Shown piece by piece: positions 22,080-46,980 of a stretch of 64,000 nucleotides of DNA. A program made the translations under genes and the position numbers. Source of the stretch: Macquaria australasica (Eukaryota > Chordata > Actinopteri > Centrarchiformes > Percichthyidae); NCBI GenBank assembly GCA_005408345.1, contig SEMN01001365.1, positions 1 to 64,000 on the forward strand. The letters run 5' to 3'. The notes under the pieces were generated by a model that was given only the letters and a program-made list of their open reading frames with translations, was not told the DNA's origin and made no database searches. The stretch's first letter is position 1. Every line of letters begins with the position of its first letter.

Positions 22080-22260
22080 TCATGTTCAAACTCAAACCAA
22101 CAACATGTCAGTCCGTCTCTCTGTCCTGTCTCACTTCCTGTCTGTGGCTCTCAGCTCTGAGCCCATTGGTTCCTTCTGAAGACGTAAATCTTTAAAAAGT
22201 CCTCACAGATCTATAGTTACATGTTTCAAACAGCTGCTCGCTGTAGTTTTTAATCAAGCA
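22080..22260 (+). repeat. dispersed repeat, inverted copy at 54262-54450
   Basis: The run of words AACAACATGTCA, CACTTCCTGTCTGTGGCTCT, GAAGACGTAAATCTTTAAAA and GTTTCAAACAGCTGCTCGCTG reappears as its reverse complement in a kdm2a intron at about 54262-54450. The two copies are about 85-90% alike by eye. No coding frame. Confidence 0.7.
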
Positions 22261-22445
22261 AACAGGAGGAAATAGAGCATTTGTTGGGGACTATTTTCAG
22301 CAGTGGATGAATCCACATAGTTTTTATACATCAGGCTGTGATACACACAGTACCTGTTAGCAGATACATTCACTGCTGGTTTGAGTCTGAACATTAAGAA
22401 ACATACAGAATATCTCCAGAGTTATCCTGGAAGTACAGAGCTGAA

Positions 22446-22990
22446 GTCAGGATGTGGTTAGCTTAGCTTAGCATAAAGACTGGAAGCAGGGGGAAACAGC
22501 TAGCCTGGCTCTGTCCAGAGATTAAAAACACTGATGAACACGCTGCATCTGTCTTTTTTGTGCTGGAACTGTCTCTTGACAAACAGCATATCCATCCGCC
22601 AAGTGTTTCTGTACAGCATCTCCTCTGGTTGCCGTGGCAACAAGAATAGAAGTTACTGCACCCAACTTGTTTGCTAATAAACAGTTGGAACATGTAAAGC
22701 TGTGGATGCATTTCCTGTTTCTGTGCGACCTCCGGCCGGCAGAGTTCACCTTAGCTCACCTTTGACCTATGCAGTCGTGCAAGATCAGCCAATAGAAACA
22801 CTGATTCAGTCATTCTAGCTTGTCTAGTACAATATCACACTATTAACAGTTAGTGATCACTAATCAATAATTATTTATTACCCACGTCACAAATGTGATA
22901 TTACATCCTGTTTCAGGCGTGTGTTCGTGTACAGATGAAACAAACCAGAGCCAGACTAGCTGTTTCCTGTCTTTATGCTAAGCTAAGCTA
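22446..22990. repeat. inverted pair of TTAGCTTAGCTTAGCATAAAGAC repeats
   Basis: At 22456-22522 the sequence reads TTAGCTTAGCATAAAGAC, then GGAAACAGCTAGCCTGGCTC. The reverse complement of the same text lies at 22945-22992. A weaker third copy is at 53143-53190 in a spacer. The 550-base inverted arrangement could be one foldback element or two independent insertions of a common fish repeat. Confidence 0.6.
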
Positions 22991-23221
22991 ACATTATCCT
23001 GACTCGTCCAAACTTGAATTTCCACTGTTCAGAACGTAACGAGAGATATTCTGATGGGTCACAGTGAACTGCAGATATCCTGTCAGTCTAATCAATAAAC
23101 AGGTTGGTAAATATCTGAAGAATTATTGATACTTTAAAGGATTTCTAACAGCTGAACTATGTTAACTATGACTGGAGTCAGGGTGCAGCAGTGACTCACG
23201 TTGTCCTCTCAGGCTCCAGTG

Positions 23222-23409
23222 CTACGTTTGAGACGGGACCCCCGGCTGGCTGCTGGGCTCCGGGCCCCTCTCCTTCAGGGACGGGTTGATCTCCTCCTCT
23301 GGGTCGTAGTAATAAAACTTCCTCAGGTAGGAGATGAGAGGCCTGAAGAGAGAGCAACAACAAACTGACTTCAACACCTACAGGTGGCGCTAAAGAGCCA
23401 CTCTGGAGC

Positions 23410-23440
<31 letters not shown>

Positions 23441-24697
23441 GGTTCATCGTTCATGTTCCCCTCAGGATGAACTGTAATAACTCTGCTGATCCTCTGACTC
23501 TTCATCTAGCGCCACCATCAGGTCGACATGTTAATGTGTCCAAATACCTACAATAAGACAAACTTTAACATCCACATGTGAACATTTAGAATAAATTAAA
23601 GATGGCGGTGAAAGAAGACTTTCTGAAGTTTTAGCAGAAACGTTTTGCATCATTACAAACTAAGTAAGATGGACTTCTTGTCCACTAACTGCACAATCAA
23701 TCAATCTGTTCTTCTGAACAAAGGTCTTGTGTTTGTGTTCAGATATTAAACACTGATGAGGTTTAAACTTGTTTTTGGTGTTGAGACTGAAGCTCAGACC
23801 TCCTGATGAGGTTCAGTTGGGCCTGAATCTGCTTCAGGTTTCTGTGGGCTGTTTAGACCTGGTTTTAACATGAAGGTTACGGTGTGTGACGTCACTGAGG
23901 GTCCTCACAAGTATATCAGAACAGACGTGTACTCACATGGGCAGCGGCAGCTCCTGGATGTGGTCTATCCGGACCAGCTGTCTGATGCAGAAGCGACAGA
24001 GATGCTGCAGAGATTTAACGCTACTGAACCTGGAGACTGGGTACAGGAGCTGGACCGGGGTCGGGGGCAGACCTGAACATGAGCAGGTAAAACTTTATTT
24101 ATACAGCAGACAGACAGGTGGGGACAGATAGGTGGAGTAAGACAGGTGGAGTCAGACAGGTGAGAGGTGGTTGGTTACCAGGGACTCTGGAGCGCAGGAA
24201 GTAGAGGAACTTCCCGTTCTTGGAGTGCATGATGGCTCTTTCTATGAACTCCACCACAGAGTGACACCGATCCTCAAACTTCGGGTGACACCACAGACTG
24301 AACGTCCCTGCAGGAGGAGAGAGGACGAGTTTAAAGACAGGAAACCGGTTTAAAGACAGGAAACTACAGATGAAAAAAAGCCTTTTGGTTACAGCATTTC
24401 TGAAATATTCCCCCAAAATCTGATTTTGAACAAATTTTTTTTTTTTTTTAATATTGAACTTGATATTTCCATCTGAGTTTGATGCAGCAGCTCTACAGGC
24501 CATTAATGTGTGTGTGTGTGTGTGTTACCTCTGTAGTGCTCCATGCGTGTGTGGTGTGTGACCCCCTGGGACCTGAAGCTCAGACTCAGGATGTATCGCG
24601 GGTCTGAACTGTCTCGAACCAGAAACGATCCGTCTGGTTTCCCCTTCAGCTTCATCTCTGCGTCCTCCCAGTTCATCGGCCCCCAGTACCACCCACA

Positions 24698-24738
<41 letters not shown>

Positions 24739-24950
24739 AGCTCCACCCCCCTCAGCACTAAATCTAGTTCATCCAGCCAACAATAAAGATGACGAGGGCC
24801 CACCTTCTCCAGCTCTCTGAGGCTGGTGGCGAAGCTGCCGGCGTCGGGTCGACTGAGGGGGCAGCGGGGGACGAGTCGGGGTGGGGGGTGCTGACCATCG
24901 GGGCGCAGAGGGACCGGCCTCGGTAAACCTCTCAGGAAGGTGTCTGACCA

Positions 24951-24981
<31 letters not shown>

Positions 24982-25409
24982 AAACAGCTGTTAGTCTGAA
25001 CACACACCTGCTACACATCTACACTGATCTGGTGTGTGTGTGTGTCACCATTGAGGCTCAGGCTGTGTTGGATGGTGCTGAGGGAGGGGGGCAGGACCAG
25101 CGGTCGGGGGGGCAGAGACTGCATGGACGCCCCCACACTGCGCTCCATGAACGGACCCTGCTGCTGAGGAGGACCCCCGAAATCATCTACAAGAGACGGA
25201 AAGACGTGAATGTTTCACCTGAGGTCATCTGTGTGGGGGGTGGGGGGTGGAAGTGACAGAGGAAGTGACAACAGACAGGAAACAGAAGAAGAAGAAAAGT
25301 ACCGAGCAGACTGAGGCTCCGTCTGGGCGGGGGAGGAGGTGTTGGGGGGTGAAGAGAGTTCCCCCCCCTCTGAGAAATATCCACATCAACCAGAGACACC
25401 GTCTCACCT

Positions 25410-25444
<35 letters not shown>

Positions 25445-28400
25445 CAGGTGTTAGAGCAGAGGTGTTAGTGTTCAGGTCAACAGAAAACACAGAAGAAGAG
25501 ACGTCCTCTCTCGTCACTCACACATTCATTCCAGGTAGATGCTGTTTACCTGTGGTCGCCGTGGCAACAGATCAACTGTGCGCGCATGTGTGTGTGTGAG
25601 GAACCTTTAAAGGCAGATTTCATTGACACCCCCCCCCACCACCATCTGAATGTACAAGCTAACAAACTAATCAGACGGTGGATGCAGCTCATCTCCATCA
25701 CTGCTCCTGTGAGAACATGATGAACAGCAGGTGGAGCTACTCCTCCAGCCGCTGCCATTACACCACCACAGAAGAAGAGGACACAATGACATGACGTCAT
25801 GTGGAGAACATGATGGAGATACGAGCCCTTCACTCTGACTCACAGGCTTCATGCAAAACAACTGTTACTTCTCACACAGCAGGAACCTCTTATTTTGAAC
25901 TTCTTGTGTTTCCTGTGTTTATGAGCAAACTGAAAATAAATCCAGCAGCTGGTAGAAACTCAGACTGATGTTAATCTGAAAACAGTTGGTGGTTTGAGGA
26001 TTTAGGAGATTACGTGCTGGAACTACTTCTTGAAGAACAACCGTGTATCCATCTGCCCAGTGCTTCTGATGACAGAACAGACTCGATGTCTTAGCTACAT
26101 GGACACGAGAGGGTGGCTGTAAGACGGACTGATCCACCTGAGAGACAAGCGGTCACACAAAGTCACCTGGTCTCACACAAACACAAACACACACACACAC
26201 ACACACACACAGGTGTTCTTACCGGTGAACGCAGGAGTGAAGGGCACCGGAGAGAAGGCACTGTGAGGTCTGGACACCTGCAGCCTGATGACACAAACAC
26301 AGGAACATCAACAACATCATCATCACCACCTGACACCTCCTGCATGTGAACTCATCAGAGCGTCTGTTGCTGACGCCTGAACACAGGTGAGAAGCATGAC
26401 GTCATCCTGTTTCCTTCAGGTGTTCTCGTCACACTCATCTGAACGGAACATCGTGAAGAACAGAGTCTCTCTAACGTGGAGCTTCTCACCTCCATCAAGC
26501 TGGTTTCTGTTTATCATCACAGTCCAATCATGTCTCACTGTTCCACTGACCACCAGGTGGCGGTAACACGCAGAGACACACTGCACTGCGCCGACAGACA
26601 GAGAAGAAGAAGAAGGCCGCTCAGGTTAAATGCTGGTCAGTCCTCACAGACCATAAACACCAACGCTGCTCAATCAGAGAATGACAGAGTGATGTGCTGA
26701 TCAGTCACATCACTACTGATCACCAAACACAGTGAGAGAGCTGTTTCTGACCAATCAAATGGCAGCGCTGGTTGGGTTAAACATATGATGATGTTCATCA
26801 TGTCCACACAGATGAAGAAGTGCAACACAGAACTGAAAGCTCCACGGCTCAGTAAGAATGTGGCCTGACATGAAACTGACGGTGACATGTTGAGCGTCTG
26901 AACAGCGCCGGCTAGTTTCTGCTCCACCTCCATTCAACACCTCTGGGTCGGAAAGTAAACTACTCAACGCTCTGTTCTGTCTCTGCAACATTAACTGAGT
27001 GAAATCAAAGCGTCTCTGGTTCTGGTTCTGGTCCCAGATGTTCCCATAGAGAAGCTTCATGAAGCCGTCACGTCTCCTCTCTGTTAAACTGTCTGAAAGC
27101 CTTCAGGTGAAGCAGAAACCTCACCTGTCTGACTCTCCTGAGGATGGCACAAAGGAGAGATTCCTGCTTCAGTTCTTCAGACTTTAAGATGAAGACCAGT
27201 CTAACAAAACCTCCGTTTTGTTAGACGTGCATCTGGTTAACTTGAAGAGCAGTCCGGCAGCTTCCTGTAGCTCTCCTACAGGAACCACCTGGGACAGAAA
27301 CCAGGTGCAGCTTCAGCCTCTACAGAGACCAGCTGAACACGCCTGACCCTGACCAGGTGTTTTCCGTTATTCTGTCCAGTCAGCTGATCTTCATTATGAC
27401 CAAACACCAGTCAATAGAGTCCGTGTTTCAGGACTATAAGAACCGTGATGATGAGTCTCAGCTACGTCCAGAATACATTTACTCTGCAGCACGAACAGTT
27501 CAGTTCTCTGTCTATTTCCAAGTGTTGGAACTACAGGACCCATAATGCTTTGGGGGATGTAAACAAAGTATAATGTTACGCTGCGAGCTACAACATGGGT
27601 CCCTGTATCAGAGTCCATCAGCAGCTCCTGTCTGCAGTGGATCATGGATGTTCAGACAACTGTCACTGATCACTGTGATACTGAAGAAAAGCTCTTTGTT
27701 CTGGACAAACATCAGAGATAATGAGAAGCCTCATTGAATGATTCAACACGAGTTTCAGGTCAGAGTTCAGACCTGAGTGAGTGAGGAGGAGGAGGAGGAG
27801 AAGAGGGAGGAGGGGGGGGGGAAGGAGGAGAAGAGGGAGGGGGAGAAGAGGGAGGGGGAGGAGGAGGAGAAGAGGGAGGAGGAGGAGGAGGAGAAGAGGG
27901 AGGAGGAGGAGAAGAGGGAGGAGGAGAGGGAGGGGGAGAAGAAGGAGGAGGGGGGGGAGAAGGAGGAGGAGAAGAAGAGGGAGGAGGAGGAGGAGGAGGA
28001 GAAGAGGGAGGAGGAGAAGAAGAGGGAGGAGGAGGAGGAGGAGAAGAGGGAGGAGGAGAGGGAGGGGGAGAAGAAGGAGGAGGGGGGGGAGAAGGAGGAG
28101 GAGAAGAAGAGGGAGGAGGAGGAGGAGGAGAAGAGGGAGGAGGAGAAGTTGGAGAATGAGGAGTTCCTGCTGCTAAACTGTTTTGTCTCCATGGTTACCA
28201 GCGTGTGACAGGTGAGACAAGTCATTACTGAGAAACATCAGTGACATCACAGTCTCACCTGTCCAAAACCACCTGACACACACCTGAGCGTTCAGACCAG
28301 GAGGCCAACTCCAAACACCGTTGCCACGGTTACCAGCTCTGTTTCATCAGAGCAGCATCGGACTCGGGAAGTTTCAAGAGTTCAGTCAAACAATGTCATC

Positions 28401-30684
28401 GCCATGGCAACACCTCATCTCTCTCTCTCTCCCCTGAGCAGTGAGGATGCTTATCGCCATGACAACCGTTACAAAAAGTTCTCCGGGAGTCCTCTGAAGT
28501 TTGTTTTATTTTTAGATCCGGGTTAAATACTGATCTAAGAGCAGCAGGGGTGGACAAAATAACAGGAACACCTTTAAGCCCCACAGCTTCATCGACCTGT
28601 TGATTATTATTGATTCATCTGATCTGATCACCGTTCTGTTGATCAGTTAAACTTGACATCCGTTTATTTCGGCTGATCAATATCCAATACAATCTGTTCA
28701 GTTCATGTTCAGTTCCAGACTTTGGAAAAAACAGCATCCAAAAATTTAAAACTGCCCAACAAACTCGGCGTGGGCCTTTAAGGTGTTCCTGTTATTTTGT
28801 CCACCCCTCTGACGTAGTTAAAGCTGCTCTCAGGTCAGTGCTGTTGCCATGGTGATCAGCATCCAGGAGACTCTAAACTATCAATCGATCATTTATAAAA
28901 TATGAATCATCAATAGATCACCTGCTGCTGTCGGGCTCCGTGTTGCTGCAGGTGGACCCCCACACGTCCAGGAGACTCCCCCCGGACGAGGTGGACGATG
29001 CCAGGGAGGGCCTCTTGTCCAGCAGCCCCCCCGACCCCCCACTGGAGCTCTTGGTTCTGAACAGCTTGCTGAGCCGGACCTTCAGGGACCCCCCTTTCCT
29101 CGACTTCCCCCGTGGCGTCTTCTCCCCCTCCCTCCCTCCTCCTCCTCCCACCTCCCCCTCCAGCACCACCAGGGGGGAGGCGCACCGCCCTGCTCCACCC
29201 GAGGCCATGCCGAGTTTGGGGGTGGTGGCGCGGCTCTGGGGCTGGGAGCGGGACTGGTGCTGATGCTGCGGGCGGGGGCTGGGATCAGGACTGGAGGACA
29301 AGGGAGGGTCAGCGGAGACTTGGAGACCGCTGAGGGCTGCTGCAGCCTGAAGGGCTTGCGGGTGGACAGGGGGGTACGGGCAGGGGGTGGTGGTGCTGCT
29401 GATGGGGGGGTGGGACACCGCAGCACTGAGGACGGCCAGCGACGACCGGCAGTTCTGATCGGTGCAGACCCCCGCCTCCTCTGCCAGTCTGTGGACCTGC
29501 CGCATCAGACCACTCAGAGTCCCGCTGGAGAACACAGGCCCCGCCCTCCCAGACATCCCACCGACTCCCCCCACCCTCTCCCCCTTCTCAGTGTCCCCCA
29601 GGTCCCCTCCATCCCTGTCCCCTCCCTCCCCGAGCCTTCCCACCTCTTCAGACCCCAGACCTTCCAGAACCAGCAGGGCATCGCTGGTCTCACTTGGGTC
29701 CTCACCGGGCCCCATGCCCCCCGTCCCCGAGGCCAGCACACTATGACAAGAGCAGCGAGGGAGCGGGAGCACCATCTCACCCCCCCCACCTCCCTCCCTC
29801 CCCTCACCCAGCTGTCCCAGCCTCCGGGCCAGAGCCAGGACCAGGTCCTCACCCCCAGTGGAGCAGTTCTTCCTGGGCTCCAGCAGGCCCAGACGCAGGG
29901 CTTGGTCCAGCAGGCCCGGGGGCCACTTAGCCAGTCGGTCTGTCAGCAGGCGGTGTCTGTGGCACAGGACTGACCCGGACTCAGAGTCCAGAGCCGGGCC
30001 GCCTTGCTGGGGGGTTTGGGATCCGTCGGAGCCCTTGGACAGTCTGAGGACCGGGTGCCACTGGAGGAGCTGCGGCTGCTGTTTTTCCTCAGAGGGGATG
30101 CAGTGTGAGTTCTGGTCCTTCCCGCCTCCAGGCCCGGGACCGTCTGTTGTGCTACCAGGAACAGTACCTGATCCAGAGTCCAGCTGCTGTCTCTGTCTCT
30201 CTGCTTCCTCCTGGAGGAACCCCGGGGGCGGCTGCTCCAGTCCGCACTCCAGGATCCGGTCTCCGGACCGCAGCAGGTTCTGAAACACCATCAGCTGCGC
30301 CCTCGATCCGTGCCCCCCCGAGCCATGAGGCACCGGGAAGTCCACAAACCGCTGGGCCGCTACTGCAAAGTCCTCCGGCGGCGGAGGTGAGAGCGGCGCC
30401 TCGGAGCCCTGCGGGGCCTGCGTCAACACCAGCCCGCCTTCCAGCTCGCCTTTTCCGGGGAGCGGTGAGCTGTAGTGCGGGGAGGCCGAGCCGAGGCCTG
30501 CCGAGGGGCCGCTGGGGTCCAGATCAAACCCGCCGCCATGGTGACCCAGCACGGATTTAACGGGCCCGAACCCGCCGCCTCCGGACATCAGGTCGTCGGG
30601 CTCGTCCAGCCGGTCGTACTCCGCCGCGGACACGAGACGCATCAGGACGAAGTCCGGAGACATTTCTTGTTGCGCGTCATTCAT
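23222..30684 (-). CDS. socs7: suppressor of cytokine signaling 7
   Basis: SOCS7 is an SH2 adaptor that recruits an elongin B/C-cullin ubiquitin ligase to tyrosine-phosphorylated signalling proteins and damps cytokine and insulin signalling. Nine coding exons on minus: 30684-28922, 26284-26223, 25407-25303, 25186-25049, 24943-24804, 24697-24529, 24307-24179, 24072-23937, 23342-23222. The sum is 2,763 nt (920 residues plus TAG). Exon 1 holds a Gly/Pro/Ser-rich region with ETSDALLVLEGL and KLFRTKS, both conserved with human SOCS7. Exon 3 has GETVSLVDVDISQRG and a poly-Pro run. SH2 is residues about 737-835 (CGWYWG, phosphotyrosine-binding Arg in FLVRDS at about 764). The SOCS box is about 857-895 (LQHLCRF, then LRKFYYYDP). 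Two in-frame acceptors, four codons apart, are possible for exon 2 (26284 or 26272). Start: the first ATG (30684); an internal Met132 (MVFQN) aligns with the human N-terminus. Confidence 0.95.
23411..23441 (+). repeat. (CTGT)n microsatellite
   Basis: About seven tandem CTGT units in socs7 intron 8, just upstream (in gene direction) of the last exon. Confidence 0.9.
24944..25048 (-). other. socs7 intron 4: (AC)n at 5' end, (GU)n at 3' end
   Basis: On the minus strand the 105-base intron starts GTGACACACACACACC and ends with about (TG)15 followed by TTGGTCAG. The two ends can pair for about 12-14 bp. This is the same architecture as cfp intron 3, in an unrelated gene on the other strand. Confidence 0.7.
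27779..28150 (+). repeat. GGA/GAA purine minisatellite in socs7 intron 1
   Basis: About 370 bases of nearly pure purine built from GAGGAG, GAAGAG and GGGAGG units, with a longer internal duplication (blocks around 27903-28010 and 28023-28130 are near copies). On the socs7 RNA strand it is a C/U tract. It is open in several frames only because it lacks T. Confidence 0.9.
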
Positions 30685-31030
30685 CACGACAGGCTAACGG
30701 TAGCTGCTCGGCTAAACGGGCTCCGCTCTTACATAACGGCGGCTAGCTGCTGCATCCTCCCCGCTCAGCTAACCGGGCAGCCCGGCGGAACACCGACCGG
30801 CAGCCACGTAAAGTCCGGACCGGTTCGTGACTGTAACGGCTCCGCTGAACGACGTCAAAATATGAAACGACATGAGAAACCCGCCCGGTGCTGCCGCTCG
30901 GTACCGTTAGCTAGCTGTTAGCCTCCTACCGACTCATCCTCCGGTGGTGATGGGGCGCGCGGGGCGGCTGCGCAGCGGCGGCATCAACAATCGATCAGTG
31001 CTGATTGATAAACGGAGGATCGGCACGCTT
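30685..31030 (-). promoter_or_regulatory. CpG-rich socs7 promoter and 5' UTR region
   Basis: The block upstream of the socs7 ATG is rich in CpG, for example GGGGCGCGCGGGGCGGCTGCG near 30953-30974, and contrasts with the AT-rich spacer beyond 31100. No TATA box is evident, as is usual for a CpG-island promoter. The transcription start cannot be fixed from sequence. Confidence 0.6.
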
Positions 31031-32970
31031 TGAGCCCCCGTCACTACCGGAGGTCTCTGCGCGTGCAACAGACAGCACCTGACAGCGTCTGTGTAGTTTA
31101 TTACCATTAACCACTTCTGCATTATTGATTAATCAGCCGATCAGTTTCTCAGTGATTTGGTTTATAAAATAAAATAAATCGTTTTTCTGACCAAAATAAA
31201 AGTTTCTTCATTCATTGAAGTTTGTTTTTAGTTTCCCAAAACCGCGGGACTCTGTATTAGTACCGTTACTGCAGTAAAAGTACTGGTTCATCTTTTTCAG
31301 CTGATTTGCCCCGAGGATCAATAAAGGATCACAATAATACATCAGAATGAATCAGTTGATATTTGATTATATCTTGTATCTTTAATGTGAATCTGCACAT
31401 TTCACATTTGGATGTTTTACAGGATTCGGCACTGAGGTTCAGGTGTACACGCTGCAGCCCAGGTAGTTTCCTGAACCAGAGAAATGTCCCTTCAGGGTCT
31501 CCGTAGTATTTTCAATAATAAAAACTAGAAAGTAACAAAGAAATCCTTAAAACAGATCAGACAGTTTGAAGCTTCAGAGTGAAGGTCTGTTATGGCTCCA
31601 CCTGCGGCCACCAGGGGGACACATGATTCAGACTCTGCTCTGATTGGCTGATGGTCACGTACAGGTGAGGACAGATTATCAGGAAGTAACAGGTTTAAAT
31701 AATTAGAAATAAAAACTGGAAACTTTTTCCTTTTACTTTATTTGAATTCTTTTACGCTCCTGAACCTCCAGATGTTTTTGTTCTCAGAGAAACCAGATTT
31801 CATTCAGATGCATTTTAATGGTTTTAATAGTCAAATAAACGTGAAACTCGTCTTCAACTGGAGCAGTTTCCAACAGATGAATTATATTTATGTTTGTTAG
31901 TATCGCAACATGTTTCCACCAATTACAGGAAAATATCATTTACCTAATCAATGTCTTCAGATATCTAAAAAGGAAGAAAGAATGTAAAACAGTAAGATTT
32001 GATCCAACTAACCGAGCCGGATTGACACCGTCATCTGTTTACTAAGTAACGTCCTGCCACAGCGCCCCCTGCAGTCTCTGAATGTGGTCCAACAGCAGCA
32101 ATACACCACACGGAGTCGACGACTCAGGACCCTGGATCAGCCCCACAAGACAAAGCCTCACTTCTCCCTGTATGAAGTCCGTTACACACCTGAAGACACC
32201 CGACTTTGTTCCAACAGGAACCAAAGTGTGAAATAAGATTTCTACCTGCCGAGACGTTTAACTACCAACAGACGGCTCTTTGTCTCAGATCTTCTATAAT
32301 AATAAAATAATGTTTGTGTTTTCAGGTTTGCGTGTTGTCAGAAGAAGCAGCAGCAGAATGTTCAGTACAATATAGACTTTATTAGTTCACTAAAGTTGAA
32401 TATGAAATAAAAAGCAGATTTGCTTTAAATGATTCACAATTCAGTAATAATCTTGTTGCCAGGTTCATCATGTCAACAGGAAGTACGTGCTCTCTAAAGC
32501 TGCTGCACCTCTACAAAATAAAAGCCCTCCGAGGCAGGAAACACTTCACTTTCAACTCAAAGAAAAGAATTAGTCATCTTTATTTCCTTCCACTGGTCTG
32601 TGTTTCAGGAAGTCGTTCTGCCTGATGTTTGATTATCGTTAATGGCTGAAAGGGAAGTGGTCAGACCTGGAGCTGAGGCGGCCAGACGGCACTCGCAGGT
32701 TTCTGCAGCCCAGTCGACAACAAACTCAACGTCCCAACAGAACTCCCCGTCAGCCTGGAGCCGAGCTGCTGCTGCCGAGCGAGCCACGAAGAGTTCAAAA
32801 ACAAAAAACAAAAATGGTGGTTCTTTGTGGCGTCGAGTAAACAAACCGTTGGTGGGAGGCGGCCACCGAACTCAAGAGCCAAAGTTCAGCTTCCAATCAG
32901 CAGAGTCCGAAACATGAATCAGTCCAGGATCCAAAGACCACCAAAAGAGCGAAATCACCAGAACCGCTTG
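31031..32970. other. spacer between kpnb1 3' end and socs7 5' end
   Basis: About 1.9 kb of AT-rich DNA between two genes transcribed in the same (minus) direction. No coding exon is supported. Minus-strand AATAAA words at 32378-32383 and 32579-32584 could be distal polyadenylation signals of kpnb1. Nothing else is recognised. Confidence 0.6.
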
Positions 32971-33921
32971 GGGAATGTTTCATATCATTTTATTGTTTTT
33001 AACTTTATTTTCATCATAGCAATGGAAAAATATAACCTTATACAAACGTCTTCAATTCTCTCAATTTTTCTTTTTAAACAAGCAAAAATGGTGAGTGACC
33101 CTTTCCCAAACCAAGTGCAGCGGGGAAACTAAAAGTGAAACGCGTCACCAGCAGCTCACACGAAGGCATTCAGCTCCGCCCGTCTGATTTCCGCTAAACT
33201 TTTTCCATTTGGCACTCGCTCCGCGAGGACTCCTCGCTTTGATTTTGTAGGACTTTAGTGCTGCTGTTGTTTGGATAAGAGCGTCGAACACCGAGCAGGT
33301 GGAGGCGTTCGTGTCCGTCAGATCTCCTTCGCTGTTTTAGTGCTCAGAAGAAGAAGAAGAAAAAGAGCAACAAAAATCTAAAGGTTTCCACAGAAGTCCA
33401 CAAAGTCCGCTTGATTTTTATCTTTGATTCCACAAGTCTTATTTTTATTATCCCCCCTCCCCCCCTCCCCCGGCTCGAGGGGCGGCGGCGGGTCGGTGAC
33501 GTCATCGCGATGTCATAGGAGAGCCCGGCTACAGCGAGAGAGGTGGATTGTGTGTGTGTGGGATTCGAAGGTGAGTGTTTGTGGGGATTTGGGGTTGGGG
33601 GTGGGGTGGGGTGTGTGTGTGTGTGGGGGGGGGGGTCTGAGTCCAGTCCACAGGCCGTCCGGGGGTGGGGGTGGGGGGGACTCATCACCTGCTGGAACTG
33701 AAGGTGGTGTGATGTCATCTCTCGCTCACACGTCTCTCTCTCGCTCACACACAGACACTCATCTCAGCTCACACTTCATCTCACTTCACTTGACTTCTGC
33801 TTCGGCCGGACGCTCGCGACAAAGACAGAAGAGTTAATTCCAGTGGGGCAGTTTGTCCTCATTGTTCACTGATGTCGATCTCTCTCACAGCTCTCTCTCT
33901 GTTTTCCCTGACCAGCAAGAA

Positions 33922-33922
<1 letters not shown>
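32971..33922 (-). other. kpnb1: kpnb1 3' UTR (last exon)
   Basis: The last exon begins at 33922 after the acceptor TTCTTCTTCTTCCAG; its first base A completes the stop codon. Its distal end carries two close minus-strand AATAAA signals (33009-33004 and 32993-32988) in an AT-rich stretch (TATAAGGTTATATTTTTCC at about 33024-33042) that resembles the conserved end of vertebrate KPNB1 mRNAs. Cleavage is inferred near 32970-32985. The middle (33540-33680) holds GT/CA and G-rich low-complexity runs. Confidence 0.75.
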
Positions 33923-46583
<12,661 letters not shown>

Positions 46584-46980
46584 TCGTCCCCCGGCGCGCT
46601 CCGCACTCGGTCGTTAGCTCGGTAGCTTCGGTTGCCGCGCAGCGCTCACAGCGGATTATATTTCTTCCACGGAGCTCAATCGGTGCCAGCCACAGGGCGG
46701 GATCAGTCGGCGATGGAAGAGGCGGAAGGTCCCCGGTGCTAGCGCGGTGTTTCTCACTCGGATACTGCGGGAAGGGTTAACGGCCGTGGCGCAGAGAAAC
46801 GTCTCGTAGCTTCGCCGCCGCCCGTTAGCATCCTGTGTCGTCGGGAGGGAAAGGGCCGCGCGCTTCTCTCCCGCGGAAGGATATCACGCACTGACAGGGC
46901 TGCGTGCTGCCTTCAGGGACTACCGGGCATTTATACTGCACTGCCCGGGGCGAGACACCACACAGCGGGGAATACTGTCC
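46584..46980 (-). promoter_or_regulatory. CpG-rich kpnb1 promoter and 5' UTR
   Basis: CpG density is high from about 45880 to 46980 (for example CGCCGCCGCCCG near 46812-46823, GGGCCGCGCGC near 46852-46862) around the kpnb1 start codon at 46583. No TATA box is evident, as expected for a housekeeping gene. The start site is not resolvable from sequence. Confidence 0.65.

Larger units (their letters stand above)
16830..23221. other. intergenic DNA between cfp and socs7, repeat-rich
   Basis: About 6.4 kb between the convergent 3' ends of cfp (plus) and socs7 (minus). No coding exon is supported. It holds copies of several dispersed repeats (listed separately), a near-duplicate pair at about 20486-20545 and 20667-20730 (shared words AAAGCTCCAGAAC, AAATGGACCTTGTGGTGAGAT), and a poly-C run at 18668-18679. 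The socs7 3' UTR must occupy part of the right side. Minus-strand AATAAA occurs at several places (for example near 20030), but the true end cannot be chosen. Confidence 0.6.

Noticed and set aside
27777..28208. Open frames of Glu/Arg/Lys repeats on plus and Ser/Phe on minus
   Set aside because: They exist only because the purine minisatellite lacks stops; the composition is pure repeat and it lies inside a socs7 intron.
28940..29973. Several long plus-strand frames over socs7 exon 1
   Set aside because: Shadows of a GC-rich Pro/Gly coding exon; the minus frame has the conserved SOCS7 words and correct splicing.
32042..33132. Short open frames downstream of kpnb1
   Set aside because: They lie in the kpnb1 3' UTR or the spacer and lack conserved motifs.
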